Assembly (NCBI RefSeq): GCF_000307105.1
Contig: NC_018645.1
Coordinates: forward strand, 2,317,501-2,381,500
Direction: 5' to 3'
DNA from: Desulfobacula toluolica Tol2
GTDB lineage: Bacteria; Desulfobacterota; Desulfobacteria; Desulfobacterales; Desulfobacteraceae
DNA length: 64,000 nucleotides
How positions within the stretch are numbered: the stretch's first letter is position 1; each line of letters opens with the position of its first letter. Positions 1 to 9,905 of the stretch are shown here, in pieces. The position numbers were made by a program, and so were the translations under genes. Under the pieces are notes generated by a model, which worked only from the letters and a program-made list of their open reading frames with translations, was not told where the DNA came from and searched no databases.

Positions 1-298
<298 letters not shown>

Positions 299-432
299 AC
301 TTTTTCCACAGATAACTTTGAACGCTTTAATGCAAACATATTAAAATTTACTGCAACTTATTATAAATTTAAGGATTTATCGGACATGTAACCCATTAAA
401 AAATATTCAAACGTCCGGGATCCAGCCATCTT

Positions 433-552
433 AATCCGGTGGCTATGGCAAAGAGGTCACACCCGTACCCATCTCGAACACGGAAGTTAAGCTCTTTAGC
501 GTCGATGGTACTGCATGGGAGACTGTGTGGGAGAGTAGAACGCCGCCGGATT
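433..552 (+). rRNA. rrf: 5S ribosomal RNA
   Basis: This is a 120-nt 5S rRNA. The ends pair: AATCCGG-TGGC at the start matches GCCGCCGGATT at the end. The internal CACCCGTACCCATCTCGAACACG and GGAAGTTAAG blocks are diagnostic of bacterial 5S. The 134-bp spacer from the 23S end holds no tRNA that I can see. Confidence 0.95.
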
Positions 553-559
553 ATTCTTT

Positions 560-612
560 AAAAAGCCCTGATCGTTAAAACCTGTAATATGGTTCAATGA
601 TCAGGGCTTTTT
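560..612 (+). terminator. Intrinsic terminator of the rRNA operon
   Basis: A perfect stem (AAAAAGCCCTGATC pairing with GATCAGGGCTTTTT) with a 25-nt loop ends in a T run just after the 5S gene. This is a strong rho-independent terminator. The AT-rich stretch from 613 to 904 before xseA shows no gene; it presumably contains the xseA promoter, which I could not pin down. Confidence 0.88.
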
Positions 613-904
613 GCGTTTTGCGATTTAGATGATTTTTCCCCAGACACCTTGCCAAGGAGGGCAGGGTTTTGAAATAACCCATAGGGTTACAAGGTTTGTT
701 GCTCGTTTAAATATATATCATAAAAGTTTACATAATATATATTATCAGACGCCAAGGAAATATGCTATTTTTACATATATTGCACATATAGCGTTTTGAT
801 ACAGAATTTATATTTATTTTAAAATAATAATTTTATTGTTAAAATATTCCCTTTGTTTTATAAATATAAATTTTGCATTTTACATGGTTCAATATGGTTA
901 AACA

Positions 905-2269
905 ATGATAATAACAGGAAAAAAAACTGGGCAGCCTTATACTGTCTCAAAACTAACAAGAGAAATCAAATCTCTTTTAGAAGAAACCTATCCATTTGTA
1001 TGGGTAACAGGTGAAATTTCTAACTATGCAGTACCTGCTTCCGGTCATTCTTATTTTTCCTTAAAAGATCAACAAGCAGTTATCAGTGCCGTAATGTTTA
1101 AGAATCAAAAACGGACATTAAAATTTAAACCTGAAAACGGTATGAAGATTAATGGACTGGCAAGGCTTACACTTTATGAACCCCGGGGTGCTTATCAGCT
1201 TATTTTTGAATATTTGGAACCGGAAGGCGCAGGTTCTATGCAGGTTGCTTTTGAACAACTAAAAAAAAAATTATCCAATAAAGGTTTTTTTGATGACAAA
1301 TATAAAAAAGCCATCCCGTTTTTACCTTCAAAAATAAGCGTGATAACTTCCGGTACAGGAGCTGCTGTCAAAGATATCATCAATGTCGCTCAAAGACGGT
1401 TTTTAAACTGCCACATTGAAATTATTTCGGTTAAAGTACAGGGAGATGGATCAGAAAATGAAATTAGTGATGCCATTAACCTTGTAAATCAACATCAAAG
1501 TATGGATCACAAAATATCGGACATCATAATTCTTGCCCGGGGTGGCGGATCATTGGAAGATCTGGCCGCATTTAATTCAGAAACCGTTGCCAATGCCATT
1601 TTTGCTTCCTCTATACCAATTATTACCGGTGTCGGTCATGAAACCGATTACACTATTGCTGATTTTGTAGCAGATTTAAGGGCTCCTACACCTTCTGCGG
1701 CGGCGGAACTGGCTCTGCCAGACAAAAACAATCTGGTGCAAACAGTTTTAAAATTGCAGGAAAGTTTAACCATATCCGTAAAAAAGAAAATTATTGTACA
1801 CCACCAGACTGTTTCTTATTTGATTTCAAGATTAAAAAGTCCCAGAACAATTATTTATGATTTTCGATTCAAGCTTGAGGATTATAAATCAAGATTAATT
1901 AATATGATGACGCAGTATGTACAGTATAAAAAAGAAAAACTTAGCTGGTTGTCAAATTCGCTTCATTCCAGGCAGCCCCTTAAAAAAATTTTTGACCACC
2001 AGCGGCAGGTTAAAAGACTTTCCAACGAGTTCACACATAATTTTCAAAAAAAAATTCAACAGATGAAAACAGATCATTTGGAACTGACCTCTAAACTTCA
2101 GGCGCTTAATCCAAAAGCAGTTTTAGACAGAGGGTACAGTATCTCAAGATTTGTTTCCGACAAAAAGTTGATCACTAATTCAAGTGATGTGAAAAAAAAT
2201 GATCAAATTGAGGTAATTCTTTCTAAAGGACAATTGATTACAAGAGTGGAAAAGATAAAAAATGGCTAA
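905..2269 (+). CDS. xseA: Exodeoxyribonuclease VII large subunit
   Basis: This is the catalytic large subunit of exonuclease VII, which degrades single-stranded DNA to oligonucleotides together with XseB. At 454 aa it has the family's usual length. An N-terminal OB-fold spans about residues 10-105 (VTGEISNY, SGHSYFSLKD). The nuclease domain carries VITSGTGAAVKDI near 145, ARGGGSLEDLAAFN near 210 and TGVGHETDYTIADFVAD near 240. A coiled-coil rich C-terminal half follows. The ATG at 905 lacks a strong Shine-Dalgarno sequence. The gene starts an apparent operon with xseB, ispA, dxs and tlyA and overlaps xseB by 8 bp, which suggests translational coupling. Confidence 0.97.
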   Translation: MIITGKKTGQPYTVSKLTREIKSLLEETYPFVWVTGEISNYAVPASGHSYFSLKDQQAVISAVMFKNQKRTLKFKPENGMKINGLARLTLYEPRGAYQLIFEYLEPEGAGSMQVAFEQLKKKLSNKGFFDDKYKKAIPFLPSKISVITSGTGAAVKDIINVAQRRFLNCHIEIISVKVQGDGSENEISDAINLVNQHQSMDHKISDIIILARGGGSLEDLAAFNSETVANAIFASSIPIITGVGHETDYTIADFVADLRAPTPSAAAELALPDKNNLVQTVLKLQESLTISVKKKIIVHHQTVSYLISRLKSPRTIIYDFRFKLEDYKSRLINMMTQYVQYKKEKLSWLSNSLHSRQPLKKIFDHQRQVKRLSNEFTHNFQKKIQQMKTDHLELTSKLQALNPKAVLDRGYSISRFVSDKKLITNSSDVKKNDQIEVILSKGQLITRVEKIKNG

Positions 2270-2489
2270 GAAAAAAACATTTGAAGAAGCATTAAAAGAG
2301 CTTGAAGATATTGTAAGACAAATGGAATCAGGTGATTTACCACTTGAAGATGCGGTTAAAAAATATGAGTCAGGTATGAAACAATCCAAATATTGCCTGG
2401 ATCTTTTAGATAAAACAGAGCAAAAAATATCTCTGCTGACTAAAGACCTTGATGGTAATGTAAAAGAAGAACCATTTGAAAATGAATAG
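2262..2489 (+). CDS. xseB: Exodeoxyribonuclease VII small subunit
   Basis: This 75-aa protein matches the small, helical XseB subunit (FEEALKELEDIVRQMESGDLPLEDAVKKYESG). XseB binds the large subunit in many copies and is needed for activity. The start overlaps the xseA stop. It sits directly upstream of ispA, a xseB-ispA-dxs order widespread in proteobacteria. The acidic C-terminus is normal for the family. Confidence 0.96.
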   Translation: MAKKKTFEEALKELEDIVRQMESGDLPLEDAVKKYESGMKQSKYCLDLLDKTEQKISLLTKDLDGNVKEEPFENE

Positions 2490-2495
2490 TGTATA

Positions 2496-3413
2496 ATGAT
2501 GAATAATATAAACTTTAATTTGCAGCATTATCTAAAAGAAAAAAGAAAACTGGTAAACCAATACCTGAAACTTATTTTTCAGCCTTATGACCAGACGCGT
2601 GAACTTATTATGGCCATGGATCATTCACTTATGGCCGGGGGAAAAAGGCTGCGCCCTATCCTGTCAATGGCTGCTGCCCAGGCCTGTGGAAAAGATTTCC
2701 TGCTTGCCCTGCCCGCTTGCTGTGCCATGGAAATTATCCACACCTATTCTTTGATTCATGATGATTTGCCGGCCATGGATGATGATGATTTGCGACGAGG
2801 GTTGCCCACCTGTCATAAAAAATTTTCCGAAGCCACCGCCATCCTGGCAGGAGATGCATTATTGACTCACGCATTTAATGTCCTTTCCAATCCTCAACCC
2901 TTTTTTGAAATTTATCCGGACAATGACACAAGACTTCAATTGATTTCAATCTTTTCTGCCGCAGCCGGTATCCAGGGGATGGTTGAAGGCCAGATGCTGG
3001 ATATTCAGTCCTATCAACCCGGGCAAAATAACAGGTTAGCCCACCTGAAGAAGATACATGCACTTAAAACCGGCAAATTGATCACCGCCAGTGTTGAATC
3101 AGGTGCAGTAAGTGTTGGAGCCGATTTAAAAACTATTGTAAAATTAAAGTGTTATGCAGATCAAATCGGCCTGGCATTTCAGGTGGCGGATGATATTTTA
3201 AACATAGAAGGAGATCCTGAAATCATGGGCAAATCTGCCGGGTCTGATGAGCAAAATGATAAAATGACGTTTCCTGCAATTATTGGCCTGGATGAGTCAA
3301 AAAAATACGCAAAAATGCTTGTTGAAAATGCTATTGATGAGATTTCAAATTTTGATGAAACCGCAGCACCTTTGAGGGCCATTGCCAATTATATTATTAA
3401 CAGGAACCATTAA
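2496..3413 (+). CDS. ispA: Polyprenyl (farnesyl/geranylgeranyl) diphosphate synthase
   Basis: This is a short-chain trans-prenyltransferase, condensing IPP with allylic diphosphates in the cytosol to make farnesyl or geranylgeranyl diphosphate for quinones and undecaprenyl lipids. The first aspartate-rich motif is DDLPAMDDDD (near residue 90, with the bacterial two-residue insertion). GGKRLRP lies near residue 48. The second Asp motif, QVADDILNIEGD, is near 230. The length of 305 aa is typical. Two in-frame ATGs (2496 and 2499) are both possible. It lies 6 bp after xseB and 21 bp before dxs, so one operon feeds isoprenoid synthesis. The exact product length cannot be fixed from sequence alone. 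Confidence 0.93.
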   Translation: MMNNINFNLQHYLKEKRKLVNQYLKLIFQPYDQTRELIMAMDHSLMAGGKRLRPILSMAAAQACGKDFLLALPACCAMEIIHTYSLIHDDLPAMDDDDLRRGLPTCHKKFSEATAILAGDALLTHAFNVLSNPQPFFEIYPDNDTRLQLISIFSAAAGIQGMVEGQMLDIQSYQPGQNNRLAHLKKIHALKTGKLITASVESGAVSVGADLKTIVKLKCYADQIGLAFQVADDILNIEGDPEIMGKSAGSDEQNDKMTFPAIIGLDESKKYAKMLVENAIDEISNFDETAAPLRAIANYIINRNH

Positions 3414-3434
3414 TTGAATTGAGGTTGATACATT

Positions 3435-5321
3435 TTGAGTTTGCTTGAACAAATAAAAACATCCAAAGACATAAAACAACTCACCAGAAAAGAACTCAAA
3501 CTTCTGGCCAAGGATATTCGAAACCGAATTATCGACGTGGTTTCAAAAAACGGTGGACATCTGGCCTCAAGCCTGGGAGCCGTGGAATTAACTCTGGCCA
3601 TCCATTATGTGTTTGATCTGCCAACCGATACATTGATATGGGATGTTGGCCATCAATCTTATGCACACAAACTGATAACAGGAAGAAATGACACCTTTGA
3701 CACACTTCGCCGGTATAAAGGCATATCAGGATTTTCTAAAATCAAGGAAAGTCCCTATGACGGTTTCACTGTGGGGCATTCTTCAACCTCTATTTCAGCT
3801 GGGCTGGGGGTGTGTTATGGCAACTATTTAAACAAGGATGATTCCGATGTTATTTCGGTTATCGGAGATGGTTCTCTCACTGCAGGGCTGGCCTATGAAG
3901 GGCTGAACCAGGCCGGAGAATTGAAAAAACGAAATTTGATTGTCATCCTGAACGACAATGATATGTCCATTTCTCCCAATGTTGGTGCTTTGTCTTCTTT
4001 TTTAAGCCGTACGTTTTCAGCCAGATATCTTCAGGCCATGAGAAACCGATTTGGGTCGTTTTTAAAGTCTTTGCCGAAAATTGGTGATGACATTTATAAA
4101 ATTGCCAAACGGTCTGAAGAGTCTTTTAAAACATTCATGACACCGGGGATGTTATTTGAAGCCTTTAATTTTGATTATTTCGGCCCTATTGACGGCCATA
4201 ACCTGGATCATTTGATCGATATCCTGAAAAACATCAAAAACCCTAAAGATCCAGTCCTTCTGCATGTTACAACTGTAAAAGGCAAGGGTTATGAACCCGC
4301 TGAAAAAAATCCGGTTTATTTTCATGGGGTAGGCTCTTTTGCGGTTGATACGGGTAAAAGCAAAAAAATACCCAACGGGATTCCTAGCTACACCCAAGTG
4401 TTCGGCTCTTATATGCTCAGTCTTGCTGAAAATAATGAAAAAATAGTTGCAGTTACGGCTGCCATGCCTGAAGGGACCGGGCTGATTGAGTTTTCCAAAC
4501 AATATCCAGACCGGTTTTTTGATGTGGGGATTGCAGAACAACACGCAGTAACATTTTCAGCCGGTTTGGCATCAAAGGGTTTAAAACCTGTTGTTGCCAT
4601 TTATTCAACATTTTTACAACGAGCCTTTGACCAAATTCTTCATGATGTTTGCATTGATTCACATCCTGTTGTGTTTGCCATTGACCGGGGAGGTGTTGTT
4701 GGAGAAGACGGCCCCACGCACCATGGCCTTTTTGATTATTCATATCTTAGGTGTATGCCCAATATGACCATTATGGCACCAAAGGATGAAAATGAACTTG
4801 TAAGAATGCTGGTTACAGCAGTTCAGCACACTGGGCCTGTGGCTGTTCGATACCCCCGGGGAACAGGAGAAGGCGTACAAGTTGAAAATAATCCTACGCC
4901 GATAAAAATAGGGAAAGCCAAGGTCATAAGTAAAGGTGATGACTTGTTGATTATTGCCATAGGAAATTCTGTTAACGAGGCTGTAAAAGCAAGCAAGTGC
5001 CTGGAGGAGCAGGGTATTTATACAACAGTGATTAATGCACGGTTTGTAAAGCCTCTTGATACGGATTTGATAATGGAATATGCAGTAAAAATCAAGAAAA
5101 TCATCACGGTTGAAGAGCATGTTCTTGATGGCGGATTCGGGTCTGCTGTTTTGGAAATGTTATCAGATCAAGGCGTTACGAGATATTCACTTAAGCGGAT
5201 TGGCATTAAAAACAGATTTGTAGAGCATGGCCCCCAGAATATTTTAAGAAAAGAGTATGAAATAGACTATTTGGCTATTACAGACGCAGCAATGGAAATC
5301 CATGGCAAAACAATCGAATAA
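3435..5321 (+). CDS. dxs: 1-deoxy-D-xylulose-5-phosphate synthase
   Basis: This is the thiamine-diphosphate enzyme that joins pyruvate and glyceraldehyde 3-phosphate in the first step of the MEP isoprenoid pathway. The 628-aa length is standard. The features are SLGAVELTLAIHYVF near the N-terminus, GHQSYAHKLITGR, the ThDP motif GDGSLTAG...NDNDMSIS (about residues 150-180), the pyrimidine domain with AMPEGTGL and FDVGIAEQHAVTFSAG, and a transketolase C-terminal domain. I use the TTG start at 3435, which has GAGGT about 10 nt upstream. The 3' end overlaps tlyA by 20 bp. Confidence 0.97.
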   Translation: MSLLEQIKTSKDIKQLTRKELKLLAKDIRNRIIDVVSKNGGHLASSLGAVELTLAIHYVFDLPTDTLIWDVGHQSYAHKLITGRNDTFDTLRRYKGISGFSKIKESPYDGFTVGHSSTSISAGLGVCYGNYLNKDDSDVISVIGDGSLTAGLAYEGLNQAGELKKRNLIVILNDNDMSISPNVGALSSFLSRTFSARYLQAMRNRFGSFLKSLPKIGDDIYKIAKRSEESFKTFMTPGMLFEAFNFDYFGPIDGHNLDHLIDILKNIKNPKDPVLLHVTTVKGKGYEPAEKNPVYFHGVGSFAVDTGKSKKIPNGIPSYTQVFGSYMLSLAENNEKIVAVTAAMPEGTGLIEFSKQYPDRFFDVGIAEQHAVTFSAGLASKGLKPVVAIYSTFLQRAFDQILHDVCIDSHPVVFAIDRGGVVGEDGPTHHGLFDYSYLRCMPNMTIMAPKDENELVRMLVTAVQHTGPVAVRYPRGTGEGVQVENNPTPIKIGKAKVISKGDDLLIIAIGNSVNEAVKASKCLEEQGIYTTVINARFVKPLDTDLIMEYAVKIKKIITVEEHVLDGGFGSAVLEMLSDQGVTRYSLKRIGIKNRFVEHGPQNILRKEYEIDYLAITDAAMEIHGKTIE

Positions 5322-6075
5322 AGGTACAAAAAATAAAACCAGGCTTGATCTTTTTGTCGTTGAAAAAGAAATGGTTAAATCCCGACAGCGAGCAAAGGCT
5401 TTAATTATGGCGGGTAAAGTTTTTGTAAATGGCATGCCTGTGGATAAACCCGGAAGCTTGATTGCCGATGATGCAAAGGTGATCGTAAAACAGGATGATA
5501 ACCCGTTTGTCAGCCGGGGAGGCTTAAAGCTTGAAAAGGCATTGAAAACAATCCCGGTCTCGGTAAAGAATTTGACCTGCCTTGATATTGGTGCTTCAAC
5601 CGGCGGTTTTACCGATTGTCTGCTTCAGCATGGGGCAGGTAAAGTTTATGCTGTGGATGTGGGATATGGTCAATTTGACTGGTCTTTAAGACAAAACAAG
5701 AGGGTTGTGGTTATTGAAAGAACCAATATACGGCATATGCCCTTTGAAGTTATTAACGAAAAAGTTGATGTGGTTGTAGCAGACACGTCATTTATTTCTC
5801 TTAAGGTTGTGATACCGTCTGCTGAAAAATTCATGAAAAAAGACACAATGGTTTTGGCACTGATCAAACCACAATTTGAAGCAGGAAGACAGAATGTAGG
5901 CAAGGGTGGTGTTGTAAAGGACCCTGAAGTCAGGAAACAAGTGATTAAAGACTTGGAAGTCTTTTTCAAAGAAAAGGGATACCAGATAAACCAGGTAGTC
6001 CCCTCCCCTATTTCAGGCCCGAAAGGAAATAAAGAATATATTATATCCTTAACTTTTCAAGAAAATTTAAAATAA
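5302..6075 (+). CDS. tlyA: TlyA-family rRNA 2'-O-methyltransferase
   Basis: A 257-aa protein with an N-terminal S4 RNA-binding domain (about residues 9-70, RLDLFVVEKEMVKSRQRAKALI) and a C-terminal FtsJ-type methyltransferase. The SAM-binding loop is CLDIGASTGGFTDCLL near residue 95. VADTSFISL and LIKPQFEAG carry the acidic and lysine residues typical of 2'-O-methyltransferases. TlyA homologues methylate 16S and 23S rRNA, and some are annotated as hemolysins. It is the last gene of the xseA operon, overlapping the dxs end. The substrate here is inferred from family only. Confidence 0.92.
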   Translation: MAKQSNKGTKNKTRLDLFVVEKEMVKSRQRAKALIMAGKVFVNGMPVDKPGSLIADDAKVIVKQDDNPFVSRGGLKLEKALKTIPVSVKNLTCLDIGASTGGFTDCLLQHGAGKVYAVDVGYGQFDWSLRQNKRVVVIERTNIRHMPFEVINEKVDVVVADTSFISLKVVIPSAEKFMKKDTMVLALIKPQFEAGRQNVGKGGVVKDPEVRKQVIKDLEVFFKEKGYQINQVVPSPISGPKGNKEYIISLTFQENLK

Positions 6076-6144
6076 CACTGTTAATTTTATTTAAATTTTA
6101 TTATTTAAATGTAACTTTTTATTAATTGTTTATAAGGAGCAGTA

Positions 6145-8220
6145 ATGAGCGAAGAAATTAAAACCATGAGAAATGTGGCTCTGGCTGGCCATGGGGGTGC
6201 AGGCAAGACAACTCTTGCTGAGGCTATGCTATTTAAAGCCGGAGTTACCAACCGTCTTGGGAAGGTTGAAGAAGGCAATACCGTAATGGACTTTCAACCG
6301 GAAGAAACCAGAAAACAGCAGAGTATTAACACATCATTTATTAAGTATACCCATAATAAGCATACAATTACTTTAATAGATACTCCTGGTGATCAGAATT
6401 TTTTCTCTGCTGCTAAAACATGCTTTCCTGTTGCAGACTGTATGGCATTTGTGATTGACGGAGTCGGCGGACCGTCCGCCATGACCGAAGAAGCCGCAGC
6501 CAGTGCATTGGAATATAATCTGCCCGGTTTTGTGATTGTAAATAAACTGGATCGTGAAAGATCTGATTTTTCAACCTGTATTGAAGCCTGTAAAACCGCA
6601 CTTAAAAAAAAGATCCTTCCCATATTTTATCCCATCGGTTCTGAAGATGACTTTAAAGGGTATGTAAATATTATTTCAGGCCAGGCTTTTGAATATGACG
6701 CTGATGGAAAATCAAGTAAAATTGATGTGCCTGCGGATATGTTGGATGATATTGAGCTGGCAAAAGAAGAATTTGTTGAGAATGTGGCTGAACTTGATGA
6801 TGAGCTTCTTGAAAAATACCTTGAAGGTGAAGAAATCACAGAAGATAAACTCAAGGCAGCATTTCGGCAGGGTATTCTGGATGCCCAATTTTATCCGGCT
6901 ATCTGTTCTTCAGCTACAAAAATGATTGGCATTGATGTTATTTCCGATATTATCAATGATTATATGCCGTCTCCCCTTGACAGAGGTGACTGGACTGCCA
7001 AAGATGCCAATGGTGAAGATATTATTGTTTCTCCTGATCCGGATGCGGAATTTTGCGGATTTGTTTTCAATACTATTGTTGACCCCTATGCAGGCCGACT
7101 CTCCCTTTTCAGAGTGATTTCAGGAACTCTTGGAAAAGAAGGCAATGTTTTTAATACGACAAAAGACAAAAAAGAGCGGTTTTCACAACTTCTTGAGATT
7201 GCCGGCAAAGAGCAAAAAAATATTACCAGAGCGATTCCTGGATCTATTGTGGCTGTGGCTAAATTAAAAGACACCTTGACCGGGGATACTTTGACAGGTG
7301 GAAAAGAAATTCAAATTCCCGCGCCCAAGCCCATGCCACCAGTTATATCCTTTGCCATATCCCCCAAAGCAAAAAGTGATGAAGATAAGATTCATGAAGC
7401 CGTCAGAAAAATTCTTGAAGAAGATACAGGCCTTTTGTTGAACAGAAACGAAGAAACCAAACAGACCGTTCTTTCAGGCAGAGGCCTTGTTCATATCGAA
7501 GTGACTGCTGAGAAAATTCAAAGAAAATTTAATGTGGGCATGGATATTGAGACACCAAAGGTTGCCTATCGTGAGACCTTCAAGAAAAAAGTCCGTGTTC
7601 AGGGTAAACATAAAAAACAGTCTGGTGGACATGGTCAGTATGGTGACTGCTGGATAGTTCTTGAACCGCTTCCCAGTGGTTCGGGATTTGAATTTGTAGA
7701 TAAGATTGTCGGTGGTGTTATCCCGAAAAATTATATTCCAGCCGTTGAAGCCGGTGTAAGAGAGGCATCGCAAACCGGTATCCTGGCTGGATTCCCTTGC
7801 GTGGACTTCAGGGTAACAGTTGACTTTGGATCTTATCATTCTGTGGACTCTTCCGAGATGGCTTTTAAAATGGCAGGAACTCTTGCATTTAAAAATGCTG
7901 CCAAAGATGCAAAAGCGACCCTGCTTGAACCGATCATGAAAATTGCCGTAAAAGTACCTGAAGACAGTACCGGTGATATTATGGGAGATCTTAATTCCAG
8001 GCGAGGCAGAGTTCTGGGAATGGATTCGGAGGATGACAAACAGATCATCAATGCCCTGGTTCCCATGGCTGAAATACTGCGCTATGCACCAGATTTAAGT
8101 TCAATGACAGGTGGCAGAGGAACATTTTCCATGGAATTTGCACAATATGACGTGGTTCCGGGTGATCTTTCTCAAAAAGTCATTGACAAGGTAAATGCTG
8201 AAAAAGAAGAGAACAAATAA
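6145..8220 (+). CDS. Elongation factor G-like translational GTPase
   Basis: This 691-aa protein has the full EF-G layout: G domain, domain II, III, IV and V. The P-loop is GHGGAGKTTLAEAM (about residues 15-28), unlike the AHIDAGKTTTTERIL form of canonical EF-G. G3 is DTPGDQNF and G4 is NKLDRERSD. This places it with the EF-G-like paralogue group rather than the housekeeping fusA, which is normally next to tuf and rps genes. Those are absent here. A good ribosome site (AAGGAG) precedes the ATG. It stands alone after a 69-bp AT-rich gap. Whether it acts in translocation, ribosome recycling or another step cannot be told from sequence. Confidence 0.88.
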   Translation: MSEEIKTMRNVALAGHGGAGKTTLAEAMLFKAGVTNRLGKVEEGNTVMDFQPEETRKQQSINTSFIKYTHNKHTITLIDTPGDQNFFSAAKTCFPVADCMAFVIDGVGGPSAMTEEAAASALEYNLPGFVIVNKLDRERSDFSTCIEACKTALKKKILPIFYPIGSEDDFKGYVNIISGQAFEYDADGKSSKIDVPADMLDDIELAKEEFVENVAELDDELLEKYLEGEEITEDKLKAAFRQGILDAQFYPAICSSATKMIGIDVISDIINDYMPSPLDRGDWTAKDANGEDIIVSPDPDAEFCGFVFNTIVDPYAGRLSLFRVISGTLGKEGNVFNTTKDKKERFSQLLEIAGKEQKNITRAIPGSIVAVAKLKDTLTGDTLTGGKEIQIPAPKPMPPVISFAISPKAKSDEDKIHEAVRKILEEDTGLLLNRNEETKQTVLSGRGLVHIEVTAEKIQRKFNVGMDIETPKVAYRETFKKKVRVQGKHKKQSGGHGQYGDCWIVLEPLPSGSGFEFVDKIVGGVIPKNYIPAVEAGVREASQTGILAGFPCVDFRVTVDFGSYHSVDSSEMAFKMAGTLAFKNAAKDAKATLLEPIMKIAVKVPEDSTGDIMGDLNSRRGRVLGMDSEDDKQIINALVPMAEILRYAPDLSSMTGGRGTFSMEFAQYDVVPGDLSQKVIDKVNAEKEENK

Positions 8221-8250
8221 ACACATTGCATCATTGTGATTAAGACAATC

Positions 8251-8293
8251 AAACCGGACAGTTAAGAATTACATCTTACCTGTTCGGTTTTTT
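8251..8293. terminator. Bidirectional terminator between convergent genes
   Basis: The stem AAACCGGACAG pairs with CTGTTCGGTTT and is followed by a T run on the plus strand; the minus strand has a shorter T tract. It lies between the convergent EF-G-like gene and the acyltransferase and probably serves mainly the former. Confidence 0.75.
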
Positions 8294-8304
8294 ATTGTTT
8301 ATTT

Positions 8305-9009
8305 TTAGGATTTGCTTAATTTATAGATCGTCTCAAAAAGAGTCTGCTGTAATTCTTCTATGGATAAATTTTGAAACTCTTCATGGGAAATTGGTTTACC
8401 GATATTTACCATTACCACTCCCGGATTTAAAATTAAACTTCCTTTCCGATTATAATCAAACAAACCCTTTATTCCAAACGGCAGAATATCTGTATGGGCA
8501 TCTTTGGCCAGGTGAAAAGGCCCTTTTTTAAATGGTTTCATTTCTCCGGTCAGGGTTCTGTGGCCTTCCGGTAATATACCAATACTAATCCCGGACAAGA
8601 GTGCCTTTTTTGCCGTTTCAAGGCTTAAGATGGCATTTTCAAGATTGTTTCTTTTGATGGGAATGCAGCCCCATTTTCGAATCAAATATCCCCACACCGG
8701 CAAAGAAAAATGATACGAAGCTTCTACTCCGACAAAGCACAGGGGAATGGCCGCCGGAATGACGAAAATATCAAACAGACTTTGGTGATTTCCCATGATT
8801 AAATAAGGCTGATCAGGGATTATGTATTCTTTACCGGTTACAATGAGTCTTATTCCCATAACCCTAATTAAAATTTTGAACAGGCGTCTGGCCATAGTGA
8901 ATGTTGTTTCCCGAGATAGTGTAAACAGGCATAAAACAAGAATAAAAGCTGAAACCAAAAAAAAGATACCACCAACAATCCATAACCCTGTTGAAATTAT
9001 CTTTTTCAC
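8305..9009 (-). CDS. 1-acyl-sn-glycerol-3-phosphate acyltransferase (PlsC family)
   Basis: This membrane-bound acyltransferase probably converts lysophosphatidate to phosphatidate. The 234-aa protein begins with a hydrophobic segment (GLWIVGGIFFLVSAFILVL). It then has the catalytic NHQSLFD (NHX4D box, near residue 74), the substrate motif VEASYHFSLPVWGYLI, GCIPIKR and GILPEGHRT (the EGTR-like block with His inserted). The start overlaps the upstream lipid kinase stop by 4 bp (9006-9009), a translational coupling that suggests joint work on phosphatidate. It is the last gene of the purC-led run. Confidence 0.93.
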   Translation of the reverse strand: MKKIISTGLWIVGGIFFLVSAFILVLCLFTLSRETTFTMARRLFKILIRVMGIRLIVTGKEYIIPDQPYLIMGNHQSLFDIFVIPAAIPLCFVGVEASYHFSLPVWGYLIRKWGCIPIKRNNLENAILSLETAKKALLSGISIGILPEGHRTLTGEMKPFKKGPFHLAKDAHTDILPFGIKGLFDYNRKGSLILNPGVVMVNIGKPISHEEFQNLSIEELQQTLFETIYKLSKS

Positions 9010-9893
9010 CTCAGATACCGTATCATTTTATGGTGTACGCTTATGGTTGTCGGTGTAACTCCAAATATCTCACCGTCCGGTGATAAGGTCTTACCGGGCC
9101 ATGTTTTGATGATTGCTTTTTGAGCCTTGATATGTTTTACGGCAGGATGCCGGATATGGGTACCGGTATAAATTTGGGGCAAGGTTGTCAAAAGAGTGGT
9201 TCGGGATACTTTTTCTGCAATAATGATATCCATAAAACCATCATCAATTTCAGCATCAGGAGCTATGAGCATGTTCCCGCCGGTAAACCGTGAATTGCAG
9301 AACTCAACAAAACAATTTTCCTGCGATACCGGTTTTCCGTCAATTTCAAGTTCCATATGGTGGCAAGAAAGCCTTGCAGCCCTGTAAAAGACGCCGATAA
9401 GGTAAGAAAAGTTCTTTAAGAATTTAAATTTCTGAGCTGTTTTTGCCACGTCAGTGGCAAACCCCAACCCAAGTATGTTGACAAAATATTTTTTTTTTGT
9501 GCCCTGTGTAAAAGAGCAGACATCCACCCATCTTGGATTATTTTTCACAAGGGATCTGATACCATCTTCAAACGTATGTATATTCAGATCCCTGGCAAAA
9601 GAATTCCCGGTGCCGACCGGAATAACGGCAATGGGTGGAATTTTTTCAGGTTTAAATCTGGAAAGAAGACCGTTTAAAACGTGAAAATTGCTTCCATCGC
9701 CACCCACGGCAGCAATGGCATCATATTGTTTTATGTTAAGGTCCGAGGCTATTTTGAGTATATGTCCATGATAACAAGATAGATGAGTCTGATAATCAAT
9801 ATGGTGTGCTGCCAGCTTTTTTTCAATGACAGGCAGCAGTTTTCCAACTTTTTTCCCGCCGGCATACGGGTTTGCGATTAAAGCAACTTTCAT
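9006..9893 (-). CDS. Diacylglycerol/lipid kinase (YegS/DgkB type)
   Basis: A 295-aa soluble lipid kinase that phosphorylates diacylglycerol or a related lipid. The N-terminal catalytic domain shows IANPYAGGKK, AVGGDGSNFHVLNG (GGDG nucleotide loop near residue 62) and IPVGTGNSFARDL (near residue 92). The C-terminal beta domain contains DDGFMDIIIAE and PDGEIFG. It forms a coupled pair with the downstream PlsC-type gene: kinase product and acyltransferase product are both phosphatidate. The lipid substrate is inferred. Confidence 0.92.
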   Translation of the reverse strand: MKVALIANPYAGGKKVGKLLPVIEKKLAAHHIDYQTHLSCYHGHILKIASDLNIKQYDAIAAVGGDGSNFHVLNGLLSRFKPEKIPPIAVIPVGTGNSFARDLNIHTFEDGIRSLVKNNPRWVDVCSFTQGTKKKYFVNILGLGFATDVAKTAQKFKFLKNFSYLIGVFYRAARLSCHHMELEIDGKPVSQENCFVEFCNSRFTGGNMLIAPDAEIDDGFMDIIIAEKVSRTTLLTTLPQIYTGTHIRHPAVKHIKAQKAIIKTWPGKTLSPDGEIFGVTPTTISVHHKMIRYLR

Positions 9894-9905
9894 AACGCCC
9901 TTTTT

